A DNA stretch of 64,000 bases from Marinobacter alexandrii (GCA_039984955.1 JBDWTN010000007.1:806001-870000); one strand, 5' to 3'; positions 1-10,145 are shown, numbered from the stretch's first letter. The notes: generated by a model not told the origin, from the letters alone. Numbers and translations: made by a program.

Positions 1-607
1 CTAAATCGACTTTCTTTTTCAACCAATTAAGATCGAAATTCATATTCGGAGCTTCAAAGTGCTTCTCAGGATAGCCTGCAACCCCAATACAAAAATTACT
101 TGGGATAGCGTTTTGCAGTTCTTCATCCAAATAATCTCCTTTATTCATCCTTGCTATTTGCTCCACCAAATCCGAAGCATATGCATTGCCATCTTTTTCA
201 GGTCTAAATTCAGGCTCAGACTTTATATTATCCCCTCTCAATGCAAGCACATTGTCAATTCCGAGGAAGTCAAGATCAATTAATGCATTTTCTGTTTCCT
301 CTTTTGAAAATCCTCCACAGATGATATGAGGTACAGCATCAATCTGATAATGATTTTGAATAGCAGCACAAATTCCCACAGTACCAGGACGTTTCTTAAT
401 GCTTTTCTTCTCCAATAGTCCATTTTCTCGTTCCTTGTAGACATACTCTTCTCGGTGATAGGTCACATCAATAAAAGGAGGTTTGAATTCCATCAGTGGA
501 TCAATCTGATCAAAGAGGTTACGTATACTGTCTCCTTTTTTAGGAGGTATAATTTCAAGAGAGAACAGTGTCTTATCGGCGTTTTCTATGTGATCTACTA
601 TCTTCAT
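1..607 (-). CDS. metF: 5,10-methylenetetrahydrofolate reductase, N-terminal part (runs off window start)
   Basis: Reads leftward from ATG at 607-605; about 202 codons are visible and the C-terminus lies outside the window. The start [24 protein letters not shown] has the family's N-terminal (F/L)E(I/F)xPP motif, whose Glu is the catalytic acid. TYH near residue 50 and ALRGDNIK near residue 145 match the folate/FAD-binding barrel. The enzyme makes 5-methyl-THF, the methyl donor used by MetH, in the cytoplasm. Its ATG overlaps the metH TAA by one base (TAATG), so the two are very likely translationally coupled and lie under the SAM riboswitch upstream of the operon. Confidence 0.93.
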   Translation of the reverse strand, partial: MKIVDHIENADKTLFSLEIIPPKKGDSIRNLFDQIDPLMEFKPPFIDVTYHREEYVYKERENGLLEKKSIKKRPGTVGICAAIQNHYQIDAVPHIICGGFSKEETENALIDLDFLGIDNVLALRGDNIKSEPEFRPEKDGNAYASDLVEQIARMNKGDYLDEELQNAIPSNFCIGVAGYPEKHFEAPNMNFDLNWLKKKVDL

Positions 608-3237
608 TACTTATAATTCAAATTTGGCTGAAGCCACTTCTCAACTTCTTCTTCTTTCATTTGTTTTCTTTTGGCATAATCGGCTATCTGGTCCTTGCTG
701 ATTTTTCCTAAACCAAAATATTTTGATTGAGGATGTGCAAAATAAAATCCACTAACAGATGAGGCTGGATACATGGCAAAAGATTCTGTAAGCCTAATTC
801 CAGTATGTTTTTCAACTTCAAGCAAGTCGAATAGGGTTTGCTTCTCCGTATGATCTGGGCATGCTGGATAACCAGGTGCTGGTCGAATTCCTTGATACTT
901 TTCTTTGATAAGGGATTCGGTATCGAGTGACTCATCTGCAGCATAACCCCAAAGCTCCGTTCTTACCTTTTTGTGCATCAATTCTGCGAATGCTTCAGCA
1001 AGACGGTCAGCCAATGCTTTGACCATGATTTCTTTGTAGTCATCATGATCTGCCTTATACTTTTCAACAAGTTTTTCTATTCCAATCCCTGCAGTCACTG
1101 CAAATCCACCTAAGTAATCTTTTTCGTTTGGATGCAGAAAATCGACTAGAGACAAATTGGGTACACCTGGAGCTTTCTTTCCTTGTTGTCTTAGAAAATG
1201 AAACTGTTTGTCTTCTTGATCAACTGTTACGCTATCTCCTTCTCGGTTTACTGGAAATAGCCCAACAATTGCCTTCGCTCTTAATAATCTTGAAGTCACA
1301 ATTTCATCCAGCATTTCCTGAGCATCATCAAATAATTTTTTCGCTTCCGAACCTACTGTAGGATTTTCTAGGATAGCTGGGTATTTTCCCTTCAACATCC
1401 AGGTAGAGAAAAATGGTGTCCAATCGATATAATCTCTTATCTCAGCTAAATCATAATCTTCAAAAATGGATAGCCCCAAATTATTTGGTGGTAGAGGTTC
1501 AAATTTCTCCAGAACAACACCGTTTTTCTTTGCGCCATCATAAGAGATATAATCTTTAGATTCGGTTCTGGAAGCGTGTGAAGCTGCCAACTCCAAGTAT
1601 TCAGACTTGATAGTTTCACCGAACTCTGGAGCTCTAGCACTGAGTAAATTCGTAGAGACTCCCACACTTTTGGAGGCATCCAATACATGAACAACTGTTT
1701 GATCATATTTAGGAGCAATTTTTACGGCAGTATGTATTCTAGATGTCGTAGCTCCCCCAATTAAAAGGGGTGTTTTCATTTTACGACGAGTCATTTCCTC
1801 AGCTACTGTAACCATCTCATCCAACGAAGGAGTGATCAGACCACTCAGTCCAATAATATCTGCTCCAATCTCTTCCGCCCGATCAAGAATTTTTTCAGCA
1901 GGCACCATAACTCCCATATCTTCAATGTGAAAATTATTGCAAGCCATTACCACACCTACAATATTTTTTCCTATATCATGAACATCCCCTTTTACCGTGG
2001 CTAGTAATATCTTCCCTTTCGTATTTCCTGATGCTTTTTCTTCTTCCAAGTATGGAGTTAGATACGCAACAGATTTTTTCATCACTCTGGCACTTTTCAC
2101 AACTTGTGGCAAAAACATTTTTCCACTTCCGAAAAGGTCTCCTACTATATTCATTCCATCCATCAATGGACCTTCAATGACCTTCAATGGACTTTGATAT
2201 TTCTCTCTAGCTTCCTCGGTATCTTCATCAATAAAATCTACGATCCCTTTAACCAACGCATGAGACAAGCGGCCTTCTACAGAATCGTCCCTCCAGCTCA
2301 GATCTTCTACTTTCTGTTTCCCCTCACCTTTTACATTTTCAGCAAACGCAAGTAAACGTTCAGTTGCATCGTCTCTCCTATTTAGCAAGACATCTTCCAC
2401 GTGTTCTAAGAGATCTTTCGGTATCTCGTCATACACCTCAATCATGCCCGCATTCACAATACCCATGTCCATTCCAGCTTTGATCCCGTGATATAAGAAT
2501 GCTGAATGCATAGCTTCTCTAACCACATTATTCCCTCGAAATGAGAAAGAAACGTTGCTAACTCCTCCACTAACCTTGGCTCCAGGAAGGTTTTCTTTGA
2601 TCCACTGAGTGCCTCTAAAAAAATCTACCGCATTGTTATTATGTTCTTCAATTCCAGTAGCTACTGGAAAAATATTAGGGTCAAAAATGATATCCTGAGG
2701 ATTGAATCCAACTCTGTCAACTAAAATGCGATAGCTTCTTTCACAAATCTCAACTCTTCGCTCATAACTATCCGCCTGACCTTTTTCATCAAAAGCCATC
2801 ACAATCACAGCTGCACCGTATCTCCTTACTTTTTTGGCTTGATCAATAAATTCGTCTTCTCCTCCTTTTAAGCTAATGGAATTGACCACTCCTTTGCCTT
2901 GAACACATTGTAAGCCTGCCTCAATGATTTCCCATTTTGAGGAATCTATCATGATTGGGATTCGAGCTATTTCAGGTTCTGAAGCAATTAAATTAAGGAA
3001 TCTCACCATAGCAGCTTTACCATCTAGCATCCCTTCATCCATGTTCACATCTAAGATCTGTGCACCACTTCGTACCTGGTCTAATGCAACATCAAGTGCT
3101 TCATCGTATTTATCTTCAGCAATCAACCTTGCAAATCTTTTAGATCCTGTAACATTAGTTCGTTCTCCAACATTGACGAAGTTGGTATGTTCAGTGATGA
3201 TCAATGGTTCAAGGCCAGAAAGAATCAAAGGCTCCAT
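607..3237 (-). CDS. metH: Methionine synthase, cobalamin-dependent, C-terminal three domains (two-gene MetH)
   Basis: 876 aa. The order is: pterin (methyl-THF) binding barrel, about 8-270, with [12 protein letters not shown] and DVNMDEGM; the helical cap, about 330-400; the B12-binding Rossmann domain with DVHDIGKN, whose His420 would be the lower cobalt ligand, plus GLSGLITPS and GGATTS; and the reactivation/AdoMet-binding domain ending with [12 protein letters not shown] and [18 protein letters not shown]. Together with the 336-aa upstream partner it totals 1212 aa, about the length of one-piece MetH. It overlaps that gene by 13 bp and metF by 1 bp. The sequence is intact, so I read this as a genuine two-polypeptide enzyme rather than a sequencing frameshift. 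Confidence 0.95.
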   Translation of the reverse strand: MEPLILSGLEPLIITEHTNFVNVGERTNVTGSKRFARLIAEDKYDEALDVALDQVRSGAQILDVNMDEGMLDGKAAMVRFLNLIASEPEIARIPIMIDSSKWEIIEAGLQCVQGKGVVNSISLKGGEDEFIDQAKKVRRYGAAVIVMAFDEKGQADSYERRVEICERSYRILVDRVGFNPQDIIFDPNIFPVATGIEEHNNNAVDFFRGTQWIKENLPGAKVSGGVSNVSFSFRGNNVVREAMHSAFLYHGIKAGMDMGIVNAGMIEVYDEIPKDLLEHVEDVLLNRRDDATERLLAFAENVKGEGKQKVEDLSWRDDSVEGRLSHALVKGIVDFIDEDTEEAREKYQSPLKVIEGPLMDGMNIVGDLFGSGKMFLPQVVKSARVMKKSVAYLTPYLEEEKASGNTKGKILLATVKGDVHDIGKNIVGVVMACNNFHIEDMGVMVPAEKILDRAEEIGADIIGLSGLITPSLDEMVTVAEEMTRRKMKTPLLIGGATTSRIHTAVKIAPKYDQTVVHVLDASKSVGVSTNLLSARAPEFGETIKSEYLELAASHASRTESKDYISYDGAKKNGVVLEKFEPLPPNNLGLSIFEDYDLAEIRDYIDWTPFFSTWMLKGKYPAILENPTVGSEAKKLFDDAQEMLDEIVTSRLLRAKAIVGLFPVNREGDSVTVDQEDKQFHFLRQQGKKAPGVPNLSLVDFLHPNEKDYLGGFAVTAGIGIEKLVEKYKADHDDYKEIMVKALADRLAEAFAELMHKKVRTELWGYAADESLDTESLIKEKYQGIRPAPGYPACPDHTEKQTLFDLLEVEKHTGIRLTESFAMYPASSVSGFYFAHPQSKYFGLGKISKDQIADYAKRKQMKEEEVEKWLQPNLNYK

Positions 3238-4235
3238 ATCGGGACCTCCTTTCTTCTTGGCTCATACTGAGAAGCTAGCTCAGCAATCGCTGTGATATGT
3301 TCAGGGGTAGTTCCACAGCAGCCACCAATAATATTAATTAAGCCCTCATCTAAAAATTCTTTAATCTGATCAGCCATCTGATCAGGGGTTTCATCGTATT
3401 GTCCAAATTCATTAGGTAATCCAGCATTGGGATGTGCGCTTACTAAAAAATCAGATTTATCCGATAAAATCTTAAGGTATGGTCTGAGCTGAGCTGCTCC
3501 TAAAGCACAATTTAATCCCACACTCATTAAATCTATATGAGCTATTGAAATTAAAAATGCCTCTGTTGTCTGACCAGATAACGTGCGCCCTGAGGCATCT
3601 GTGATGGTACCTGATACCATTACAGGAATATCGACATTCCGTTCTTCCTTAATTTCGTCAATAGCAAAGAGTGCTGCTTTTGCATTCAGTGTATCAAAAA
3701 CTGTCTCAACAAGTAGCATATCAACACCTCCATCTAACAACGCTTCTGCCTGCTGGCGATAAGCCGTTTTTAGTTCTTCAAAAGTGATGGCTCTAAATCC
3801 TGGGTCGTTGACGTCTGGAGAAAGTGAAGCTGTTCGATTCGTAGGCCCCATTGAACCAGCAACAAACCTTGGTTTATCTGGCTCTTTCTCCGTAAAACCT
3901 TCAGCAACTTCTTTCGCAATTTTAGCAGATTGATAATTCAATTCATACGCCCAACCTTCCAGCCCATAATCTGCTTGGGCGATTGTAGTACTTGAGAAGG
4001 TGTTAGTCTCCGCTATGTCAGCTCCCGCTTTAAAATACTCTGCATGAATTTCTTTAATGATCTCAGGTCTTGTTATTGACAGAAGGTCATTGTTCCCTTT
4101 TAACGACTTAGGGTGATTCTCCAACTTCTCATTTCGAAAATCTTCCTCTTCCAACTTATGGCGTTGGATCATGGTGCCCATCGCTCCATCTAGCACTAAG
4201 ATTTTTTTATATAATAGGTCTGTTAATTTCTTCAT
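3225..4235 (-). CDS. metH: Methionine synthase homocysteine-binding (Zn) subunit, N-terminal half of split MetH
   Basis: 336 aa, a homocysteine S-methyltransferase barrel. [12 protein letters not shown] at the N-terminus and three zinc-ligand cysteines are seen: C243 in GLNCALG and C306/C307 in GGCCGTTP. These positions lie within four residues of the zinc cysteines of E. coli MetH. It activates homocysteine for methyl transfer from methylcobalamin on the partner subunit. The start ATG follows a SAM-I riboswitch by about 47 bases. The last 13 bases overlap the next gene, consistent with coupled translation of two subunits that must associate. Confidence 0.93.
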   Translation of the reverse strand: MKKLTDLLYKKILVLDGAMGTMIQRHKLEEEDFRNEKLENHPKSLKGNNDLLSITRPEIIKEIHAEYFKAGADIAETNTFSSTTIAQADYGLEGWAYELNYQSAKIAKEVAEGFTEKEPDKPRFVAGSMGPTNRTASLSPDVNDPGFRAITFEELKTAYRQQAEALLDGGVDMLLVETVFDTLNAKAALFAIDEIKEERNVDIPVMVSGTITDASGRTLSGQTTEAFLISIAHIDLMSVGLNCALGAAQLRPYLKILSDKSDFLVSAHPNAGLPNEFGQYDETPDQMADQIKEFLDEGLINIIGGCCGTTPEHITAIAELASQYEPRRKEVPIWSL

Positions 4236-4282
4236 TCTCTGATTTAAAGTTTACCTACCAGAGAAAGTTCCGAATGGATTTG

Positions 4283-4390
4283 CTCATCTTTCCTGTCACC
4301 ACAGGAGGGGAATTAGCACCGAAAATCATACGCTGAGGATCAGGTTGCTAAGACGTCATAGGGCCCATTCCCTCAGTCTTTCTTGATAAG
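4283..4390 (-). promoter_or_regulatory. SAM-I (S-box) riboswitch in the metH-metF leader
   Basis: On the minus strand, starting at 4390, the leader has the S-box landmarks in order. P1 5' arm is CTTATC followed by AAGA; then GAGGGA..GGGCCCTATGA and TTAGCAACCTG; then GGTGCTAATTCC; then the P4 stem CCTGTGGTGACAGG; and GATGAG closes P1 (CTTATC/GATGAG pairs throughout, with one G-U). The genes behind it, metH and metF, are classic SAM-I targets. SAM binding should lower expression. I see no clear intrinsic terminator between the aptamer and ATG 4235, so control may act on translation initiation. Confidence 0.93.
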
Positions 4391-4451
4391 TAATACAAAT
4401 ATATATGATTTTAATTCCTAGCAATAAATAGGATGTTACCTTTATCTTCAG

Positions 4452-5357
4452 ATGAAGTTAGCAGCAATTGATATTGGATCTAATGCCGTTCGGCTACAAA
4501 TCACGCGTGTCCTTGAATACGAAAAATTAATCACATTCAAGAAATTAGAGTATGTGCGTTTTCCATTGCGCCTAGGTCATGATGTTTTCTCAACTGGGAG
4601 AATAAGCAAGTACAATGAAGTGCGATTTTTCAAACTCATGAGCGCATACAAGAATTTGATTGATTTGTATGAAATTGATGCTTTTTATGGTTGCGCAACT
4701 TCCGCAATGCGTGAGTCTGAAAATGGTCAGATAATAGTCGATAAAACTCATGAGGAACTTGGTCTCGATATTCAGATTATTTCCGGTGATGAAGAGGCGG
4801 AGATGATCAATAAAGTAATTCTTCAAGGATTGGATAATGGACACTACATCCATATAGATGTTGGAGGGGGAAGCACTGAATTGAATATCTATGAAAGTCA
4901 TCAAAAAGTTTACTCTCATTCTTTCAAAATAGGATCAGTACGAACACTCGAAGGGAGAGACATGCCTGAAGCATGGCAAGAAATGAGGGATTGGATAGCA
5001 AAATATGCATTCAAGAAAGGAGAGAAAATCACTGCTGTAGGAACTGGGGGGAATATTAACAAGCTATATGAGCTATCTAATACTACTCTAAAATCTAGAA
5101 AAATGAGTCTTGATACGCTAATAAAGACTCAGGATATACTCAAGAATCTCACATTAGATGATAGGTTAAATAAATTACAACTAAACCCTGATCGAGCTGA
5201 CGTAATTATTCCCGCATCTGACATATATGTAGCGGTAATGCAATCGGCTAAGGCAAAAAATATCATTGTACCGGATGTTGGACTGAAAGATGGAATAAAC
5301 TATCATATGTACCAAACGCATTATCCAGCCAGTGATAAGGTATTTGTGAAAAATTGA
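4452..5357 (+). CDS. Ppx/GppA-family phosphatase (exopolyphosphatase-like)
   Basis: 301 aa, ASKHA fold. The phosphate-1 loop reads AAIDIGSNAVRL (residues 4-15). CATSAMRESEN (about 81-91) and HIDVGGGSTELNIY (about 138) match the catalytic and phosphate-2 loops, and AVGTGGNINKL (about 196) the adenosine-side loop. The length fits the short bacterial form without the C-terminal HD domain. It probably hydrolyses polyphosphate or pppGpp in the cytoplasm; which one cannot be told from sequence. It is divergent from the methionine operon, with the riboswitch leader in between. Confidence 0.88.
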   Translation: MKLAAIDIGSNAVRLQITRVLEYEKLITFKKLEYVRFPLRLGHDVFSTGRISKYNEVRFFKLMSAYKNLIDLYEIDAFYGCATSAMRESENGQIIVDKTHEELGLDIQIISGDEEAEMINKVILQGLDNGHYIHIDVGGGSTELNIYESHQKVYSHSFKIGSVRTLEGRDMPEAWQEMRDWIAKYAFKKGEKITAVGTGGNINKLYELSNTTLKSRKMSLDTLIKTQDILKNLTLDDRLNKLQLNPDRADVIIPASDIYVAVMQSAKAKNIIVPDVGLKDGINYHMYQTHYPASDKVFVKN

Positions 5358-5423
5358 TTTTGTAAATTACATTTTTAATCATTCTGATTTTTCTGAGAAA
5401 CTCATCGATTCGTTCATTTACTT

Positions 5424-5540
5424 ATGATACGATTAATTCCTTTAACATTTACGATTTTCTTTGCTTTCTCTATCCTTGGACAGGAGGTAAATACAATTGC
5501 GGATAGTCTCATTTCAGCATTACCTAACATTGAAAGGTGA
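5424..5540 (+). pseudogene. Truncated N-terminus of a secreted/membrane protein (38 aa remnant)
   Basis: A signal-peptide-like start (MIRLIPLTFTIFFAFSILGQ) is followed by EVNTIADSLISALPNIER and then a stop. This is the typical N-terminus of a Bacteroidota TPR-sensor kinase or similar secreted protein, cut after the first helix. Beyond it no frame continues convincingly, and decayed transposase sequence follows. I read it as a gene broken by insertion or deletion; the original identity is inferred from composition only. Confidence 0.4.
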
Positions 5541-5787
5541 GGGTAAGGCAAGTGCTTTTATTACGACCAATTCAAAGTTATTGACTGGTGAAACGGAGAA
5601 TATCAGAAACACCTTTTTTCATTTCTAAACATTATATAATCTTTATCGATCTAATTGACCAAATTATCATTAGTTACCATGATTAGGTTGTACTTCTACT
5701 TCTAATCAATGAATCACTAAAAACATTGTATCTAGGGCTTAATAATGTAATTCTTCAGAATTGCTTATTGTAAGTTTTATTACTTGT

Positions 5788-6300
5788 TTAATAATTGATA
5801 ACAAATGGGTGTGTGATTAACCATCTTGTCAACCAGATTATCGAATTTCTCGAGCCTTGCTTATTGAACCTGTAACAATACTTATCAAAGTAGGCTTGCA
5901 TGTATTTCTCACTGGCATGATGATGAACGTCACGCAACCATGCCTTTAATTGCTGAATAAATCTGTGCAAAAGTTGAAGTTAAGCCCTAGTTTACTCTTA
6001 GTCTGCACAATATTCCAGTCTTCCTTCAATGGGAGATACCCTTTCCATTATCGGTAGCTATTTGACTTGCTTTTTTATCTATGTGAAGGTCAATATTTTA
6101 ACTAACTCAGTGACAGAAAAGCTCGACATACTTTTGGCATACGCTACTAATACCGCCTCTCTTGCTTTTTTCAATTTAGGGAACTTATCTATGGATTCAA
6201 CAGACACCTTGTGAAAGGAAAAATGTTTGATAACCTTATGGCAAGAATGGTCAATTATACTCCCGTTTTCTGCAAAAACCTGAACATTGATTAAGTGCCT
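5788..6300 (-). pseudogene. Decayed IS1595/ISXO2-type transposase
   Basis: On the minus strand two frames join to a recognisable C-terminal transposase. IATDNGKGYLPLKEDWNIVQ and TKSKLGLNFNF lie in one frame (about 5965-6090). After a frameshift near 5970 comes LHRFIQQLKAWLRDVHHHAS with EKYMQAYFDKYCYRFNK (5788-5970). TDxGxxY, NF..LH and the WLR(G/D)xHHHxS..YMQ(A/x)Y motif are typical of IS1595-family DDE transposases. Upstream to about 6300 the reading is scrambled and the N-terminal half is missing. No terminal inverted repeats were found. A dead insertion sequence, immediately downstream of the cytolysin gene. Confidence 0.75.
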
Positions 6301-6313
6301 ATTTCAATAATTC

Positions 6314-7936
6314 TTAATTCAGGTATTCAATAGATATTTCTGCATCAATTTTAAAGTCAGGAGAAGTCAAACGAAATGTATGAGGATTTCTAGTTGTGAA
6401 TTCACTACTGGGTAAGCTGAATACTTTACGATCTTCTTCGTTTGATGAGCTGGAATCATAATCCCTAGCACGTATTTCTAATTCTATACTCCCCAATGAG
6501 AAATCATAGTCCAGGGTGTTGAAGGAGATATCTGTAAAATTTCCTACACTAATGTAATCTCCTGTCTCTACCACATGGCCATCTCCTCCGTGAGAGTAGT
6601 CATATATTGCGTAACCTGGAATATTCATTTTTACAGATGGAGAGTTAAGATCCACTCTCTCGTATGCACCTAACCAGACATTTAATCGATCGAGCTCAAG
6701 TGCATTGGCATCTCCAGAACCTTCATCATCAGCTTCGATGATACGAAATCCGTTTACTCTCACTCGTACTTTTTGTTCCAATTGGAGTTTCCTAACCAGT
6801 GTGTATTGAGAGGTAAGTGTAACCAGCGCCAAGGTATTATCAGCCACATGTCTAAATTTATATGAAATAGGTACACCTGGAGAATCACTTGAAAACTGTT
6901 TACTTCCATTAATAACATTGAGAAAACCCGAAAGGCCTTTTTCTAAATCATTTAGACCCGCTGTAGAACCTCCATACACTACAATTGAAATACTAGAACG
7001 CTCCAAAACATTTTTGGAAGTTAGTCCAACTTCTATTTCTGCTTCAAGATCACCCTTACCATAGGCTACATCTAAAGCTTGATCTATCGTTTCCTCTGTA
7101 TAATCTGACTCGATAAACATGAGTGCCATCATCCCATAGCTTACGCTAGAGACATAAAGTGGTGCTGATCCACTAGGTATGGCCTTGATAGCTTCTTCTT
7201 CGCTTATGTCGGGAGCGAAAAGGTCATTCGGAGTGGCTGGTGCATCTATGTCAATGGAGTAATAGATTTGGGTATACTTTGCAACTACTCTTGTTTTTTC
7301 AGAAGATGATTTCCAATCAAATTTAGTATTCAGGCTCCCTGCTCCATAACTCACATCCGCCCCAACAAAGACATCCATTTGAGATTGACTGTACATACGC
7401 TCATACTTGAAATCAACTTTTGCTGGTACCTTAGTTTCAGATGTTACAGCTTTTTTTATCAAATCTGAAATGCCTTGTCGCACAGTCGAGAGTTTGGGGC
7501 TCTGTACTTCTTGAGTAATTCCTTCTCCTGTGGATGAACTTTCAAGAGATATTGATAAAGTGAGAGGTGCTCTGTCCAGCAGTATAGGTTCATAAATGAA
7601 ATCATGTGCTCTCTCACCCTTAACTATACTGCCTGGCCAGATAATATCATCATTGAGACCTAGATATACAATGCTTTCAATGTTGTCTGTCACATCATGT
7701 TTTTCATAAGTGTATCTAAATCCATTTTCAATCTCATTTGATGTTTCCACAATTTCATCTTTATCAGCCCCCAAAGGTTCTGTTTTACCAGCATCTGAAA
7801 GAATGGCTGTGAGATCAACATTTTCAACCTTATTTAGGTCGTCTTCGCCACAACTAGAGCTTAATAAGATAACTAGACAAATGACTAAAATTCGATCAGG
7901 CAAAAGATTTTTCAAGTAATTATAAATTGTTTCCAT
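6314..7936 (-). CDS. Cholesterol-dependent cytolysin-like (CDC/thiol-activated cytolysin family) lipoprotein
   Basis: About 540 aa from ATG 7936; an upstream in-frame ATG at 7969 would give 551 aa. The chosen start gives METIYNYLKNLLPDRI, a hydrophobic stretch and a lipobox ending LSSSC. The body follows CDC domains 1-3: LGLNDDIIWPGSIVKGERAH near residues 95-115, QIYYSIDIDAPATPNDLF near 230, VSSVSYGMMALMFIES near 270 and VVYGGSTAGLN near 325, then PGVPISYKFRHVADNTLALV. The C-terminal domain is not a classical domain 4: no undecapeptide (ECTGLAWEWWR) is present. It thus resembles CDC-like proteins of Bacteroidota rather than Gram-positive toxins. Predicted to form pores in target membranes, but the receptor is unknown. 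A 7TM/LuxR regulator lies directly upstream. Confidence 0.85.
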   Translation of the reverse strand: METIYNYLKNLLPDRILVICLVILLSSSCGEDDLNKVENVDLTAILSDAGKTEPLGADKDEIVETSNEIENGFRYTYEKHDVTDNIESIVYLGLNDDIIWPGSIVKGERAHDFIYEPILLDRAPLTLSISLESSSTGEGITQEVQSPKLSTVRQGISDLIKKAVTSETKVPAKVDFKYERMYSQSQMDVFVGADVSYGAGSLNTKFDWKSSSEKTRVVAKYTQIYYSIDIDAPATPNDLFAPDISEEEAIKAIPSGSAPLYVSSVSYGMMALMFIESDYTEETIDQALDVAYGKGDLEAEIEVGLTSKNVLERSSISIVVYGGSTAGLNDLEKGLSGFLNVINGSKQFSSDSPGVPISYKFRHVADNTLALVTLTSQYTLVRKLQLEQKVRVRVNGFRIIEADDEGSGDANALELDRLNVWLGAYERVDLNSPSVKMNIPGYAIYDYSHGGDGHVVETGDYISVGNFTDISFNTLDYDFSLGSIELEIRARDYDSSSSNEEDRKVFSLPSSEFTTRNPHTFRLTSPDFKIDAEISIEYLN

Positions 7937-7969
7937 AGCGTTTCTTCCATTTGATTTTCTTACCCACAA

Positions 7970-8365
7970 TAGTATTCACCGGATTGCAACGTTTCATGGA
8001 TATGTCTACTACATTTCTACTACAAACCATTTCTCTGATTTTTGAGTGCTATTTCTAAAGCTAGAATACACAGCCATTTTGAGGGATATGATTGAATCCT
8101 ATAATCGATTCATTGAAGGCCAGAAGAACGAGAAAGCTAAAATCAGGATTTCCATAGAAACAGAAGGATAGTGAAATTCATGGGTTGCAAACCCCAAGGG
8201 TAATCGGTTTTTAAGTCTACTAGAGGAGCTTATATCCTCAAAAATTAAAATTGAATAGTGCCTTCATTCAAGTAAAATTCCGAAAACAAAATATGACATA
8301 TTTTAGCTATAACTACGACAATGAAGTGGGCAAAGGAGTCTTAGTTTTTTAAAAACTATTATTTT
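7970..8365. other. Intergenic region upstream of the cytolysin gene; only the direct repeat is notable
   Basis: About 400 bases with no convincing gene. A 27-codon reading frame at 8088-8171 (+) has no support. The only structured signal is the GTAGTAG direct repeat at 8002-8023, listed separately. AT-rich sequence follows to the end of the LuxR-type regulator. Confidence 0.5.
8002..8023 (-). promoter_or_regulatory. Tandem 11-bp direct repeat (GTAGTAGNNAT x2), candidate operator of the cytolysin gene
   Basis: On the minus strand GTAGTAGAAAT is followed at once by GTAGTAGACAT, an exact 11-bp period. It sits 66-87 bp upstream of the chosen cytolysin ATG. The same arrangement recurs at 10146-10167 upstream of the FG-GAP gene. 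Binding by the neighbouring LuxR-type regulator is an inference. Confidence 0.5.
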
Positions 8366-10066
8366 CTAAGTCAAATTGATTAAGTATTCTATCAAATCCA
8401 CTTCTTTTGGTAAGCCTAGCTTTTTCTTGAGTCTATACTTATTAGTTTGAACTGTTCTTTGAGACAGGTTGAGCAGTTGGCAGATCTCATGAGTATCTAA
8501 CTGGACATACAAGAGTGATGCAAAACGTAAGTCATTCTCAGTTAAGTCTTGCTCAATCTTTAGCAGTTCATCAAAAAACGTGGGATTCACTTTTTCAAAC
8601 CTGATCTTAAATGTCTTCCAGTCTTCGTCAATTCTAAGCTTAGCTTTGATCTCCGATAGTAATTCCCTGCCCACACCGTTATCATTGTTTTTTATGTAAT
8701 GGTATACTTTATCGAGCACTTCAGTTTTAGCTGCTACCCCTATAGATAGGCTGGTCAATTCATTATTCTTTAACCTCATCTCAGTTTCGAATTTTTCTTC
8801 CTGAAGCTGCTTAATTTCTAGCAAATGTTCCTTTTCTCTTTCTCTTTCCTTAGCTTCAAATATGGCTCTTTCTGCTTCTTGTTTGTTGAAGTTCATTTTA
8901 TATGCCAGGCCAACGAGGAAGCAGCTTATCTCCAACCCGGATCCAATCAATGAATAAACATATGAGCTTGTAAGGAATGTAAAATGCAGCGAAAGTGTTG
9001 TTGTTACACTGCCGAGTATTCCAAACCCAAGTGCAACCAAAACAAAATATTTCAGTTTCCCTGGTTGAATGGCAACATAGTATATGAATGGCATTGAAAC
9101 AATTGCAAAGACTGTGTTTAATCTAGGTAAAACCTGATAATAGTATTCCGTAGAATTGAAATAGAGAATTACCAATCCAATCGTAGATATTCCGGTAAAG
9201 CCAATCAATGCCAAACTGAACTTCCACCCCTGGGATGACTTTTTCCTAAAATCCAGATAAGAACTAGCGAACAGTACGTAGAAAAGCCAGATAACCGAAA
9301 ATATTAAGCTGAAATCAAAGCTGATTTTGGGATTGATGAACCAAAAAAACTTGTAATATCCCGCTTGGAACAAGCTCATGCAGATCACAAAAAATAAATA
9401 GTATGTACTGCTGGTCTCCTTAAAAACTAATCCTAGCACCATATTCGTTAAGATGATTACAACGACCATCCCGATAAATATGCTAATAGCCATCAAGTCC
9501 TTTGATGCCTCTTCTTCAAATGATTTTAATTGTTGAATTGAGATACCTGTATCTATTTTGAAAGGTAAGTCTCCTATATTTCCATCTATCTTTATGTAGA
9601 TAGTTTTGGTTGAGTTCATCTCTAGTTTAACCTTCAGTTTGCATTCATTATTCTGACCTGTATAAAAGTCATCATGAATCTTTGAAATCAATACACCCTT
9701 TGTGCCACGATCGACTAAGCCATTTTCAGAAAATTCCCAATACGAATTTTTCCATTCATTGCTAAACAAGAGTAAAGTGTGACCAGAAGTTGAGTGATTT
9801 TGAAGCACAACTTTGAACCAATAATTATTCTCTGAAGAAAATTCACTCAATCCAACTGATTCAAATTGTAAGCTGGAAATGACTTCTCCAATCTCCATCT
9901 TTCTAGTCGAATCTATCAGAACTTCAACTTGAGAATTCTGTAGCCTGGTAAGAGAAAAAAAAGAATCCTGACCGCTCACAATCACTTCACTCGATTCATA
10001 TTGAGAACCAAGACATATAAAATGGAATAGCAAAAAGCTTGAGAAAATGGTAAAAAGCTTTTTCAT
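8366..10066 (-). CDS. 7TMR-DISM-type membrane receptor with cytoplasmic LuxR-type HTH
   Basis: 566 aa. A signal peptide (about 1-20) is followed by an extracytoplasmic beta-sandwich (about 25-170; WFKVVLQNHS and TIYIKIDGN fit the DISM extracellular domain), then seven hydrophobic segments between about 190 and 390. A charged coiled coil (about 395-440, rich in E/K) leads to a C-terminal HTH: THEICQLLNLSQRTVQTNKYRLKKKLGL, the LuxR/GerE recognition-helix pattern. It is a one-piece receptor-transcription regulator. It lies between the cytolysin gene and the divergent FG-GAP gene, both of which carry the same repeat, so it is the prime candidate for their control. The ligand is unknown. Confidence 0.85.
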   Translation of the reverse strand: MKKLFTIFSSFLLFHFICLGSQYESSEVIVSGQDSFFSLTRLQNSQVEVLIDSTRKMEIGEVISSLQFESVGLSEFSSENNYWFKVVLQNHSTSGHTLLLFSNEWKNSYWEFSENGLVDRGTKGVLISKIHDDFYTGQNNECKLKVKLEMNSTKTIYIKIDGNIGDLPFKIDTGISIQQLKSFEEEASKDLMAISIFIGMVVVIILTNMVLGLVFKETSSTYYLFFVICMSLFQAGYYKFFWFINPKISFDFSLIFSVIWLFYVLFASSYLDFRKKSSQGWKFSLALIGFTGISTIGLVILYFNSTEYYYQVLPRLNTVFAIVSMPFIYYVAIQPGKLKYFVLVALGFGILGSVTTTLSLHFTFLTSSYVYSLIGSGLEISCFLVGLAYKMNFNKQEAERAIFEAKEREREKEHLLEIKQLQEEKFETEMRLKNNELTSLSIGVAAKTEVLDKVYHYIKNNDNGVGRELLSEIKAKLRIDEDWKTFKIRFEKVNPTFFDELLKIEQDLTENDLRFASLLYVQLDTHEICQLLNLSQRTVQTNKYRLKKKLGLPKEVDLIEYLINLT

Positions 10067-10145
10067 GAATTCTGGCTGGTACGATAAAGGTTAAATCTAG
10101 CGAACCATTTTAATCTACCGCCCACTATTTACAAATAAACTCCAT

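Noticed and set aside
59-283. 74-codon plus-strand frame at the window start
   Set aside because: It lies wholly antisense to metF.
3225-3237. Possible frameshift error splitting one metH gene
   Set aside because: Both parts have proper starts and intact domains, the break falls exactly between the homocysteine and pterin modules, and two-gene MetH is known in Bacteroidota.
6029-6214. 61-codon plus-strand frame in the transposase remnant
   Set aside because: Transposase similarity lies on the other strand; this frame has no recognisable content.
8088-8171. 27-codon frame starting MIESYNRFIEGQ
   Set aside because: No similarity, signal or conserved context was seen; length is compatible with chance.
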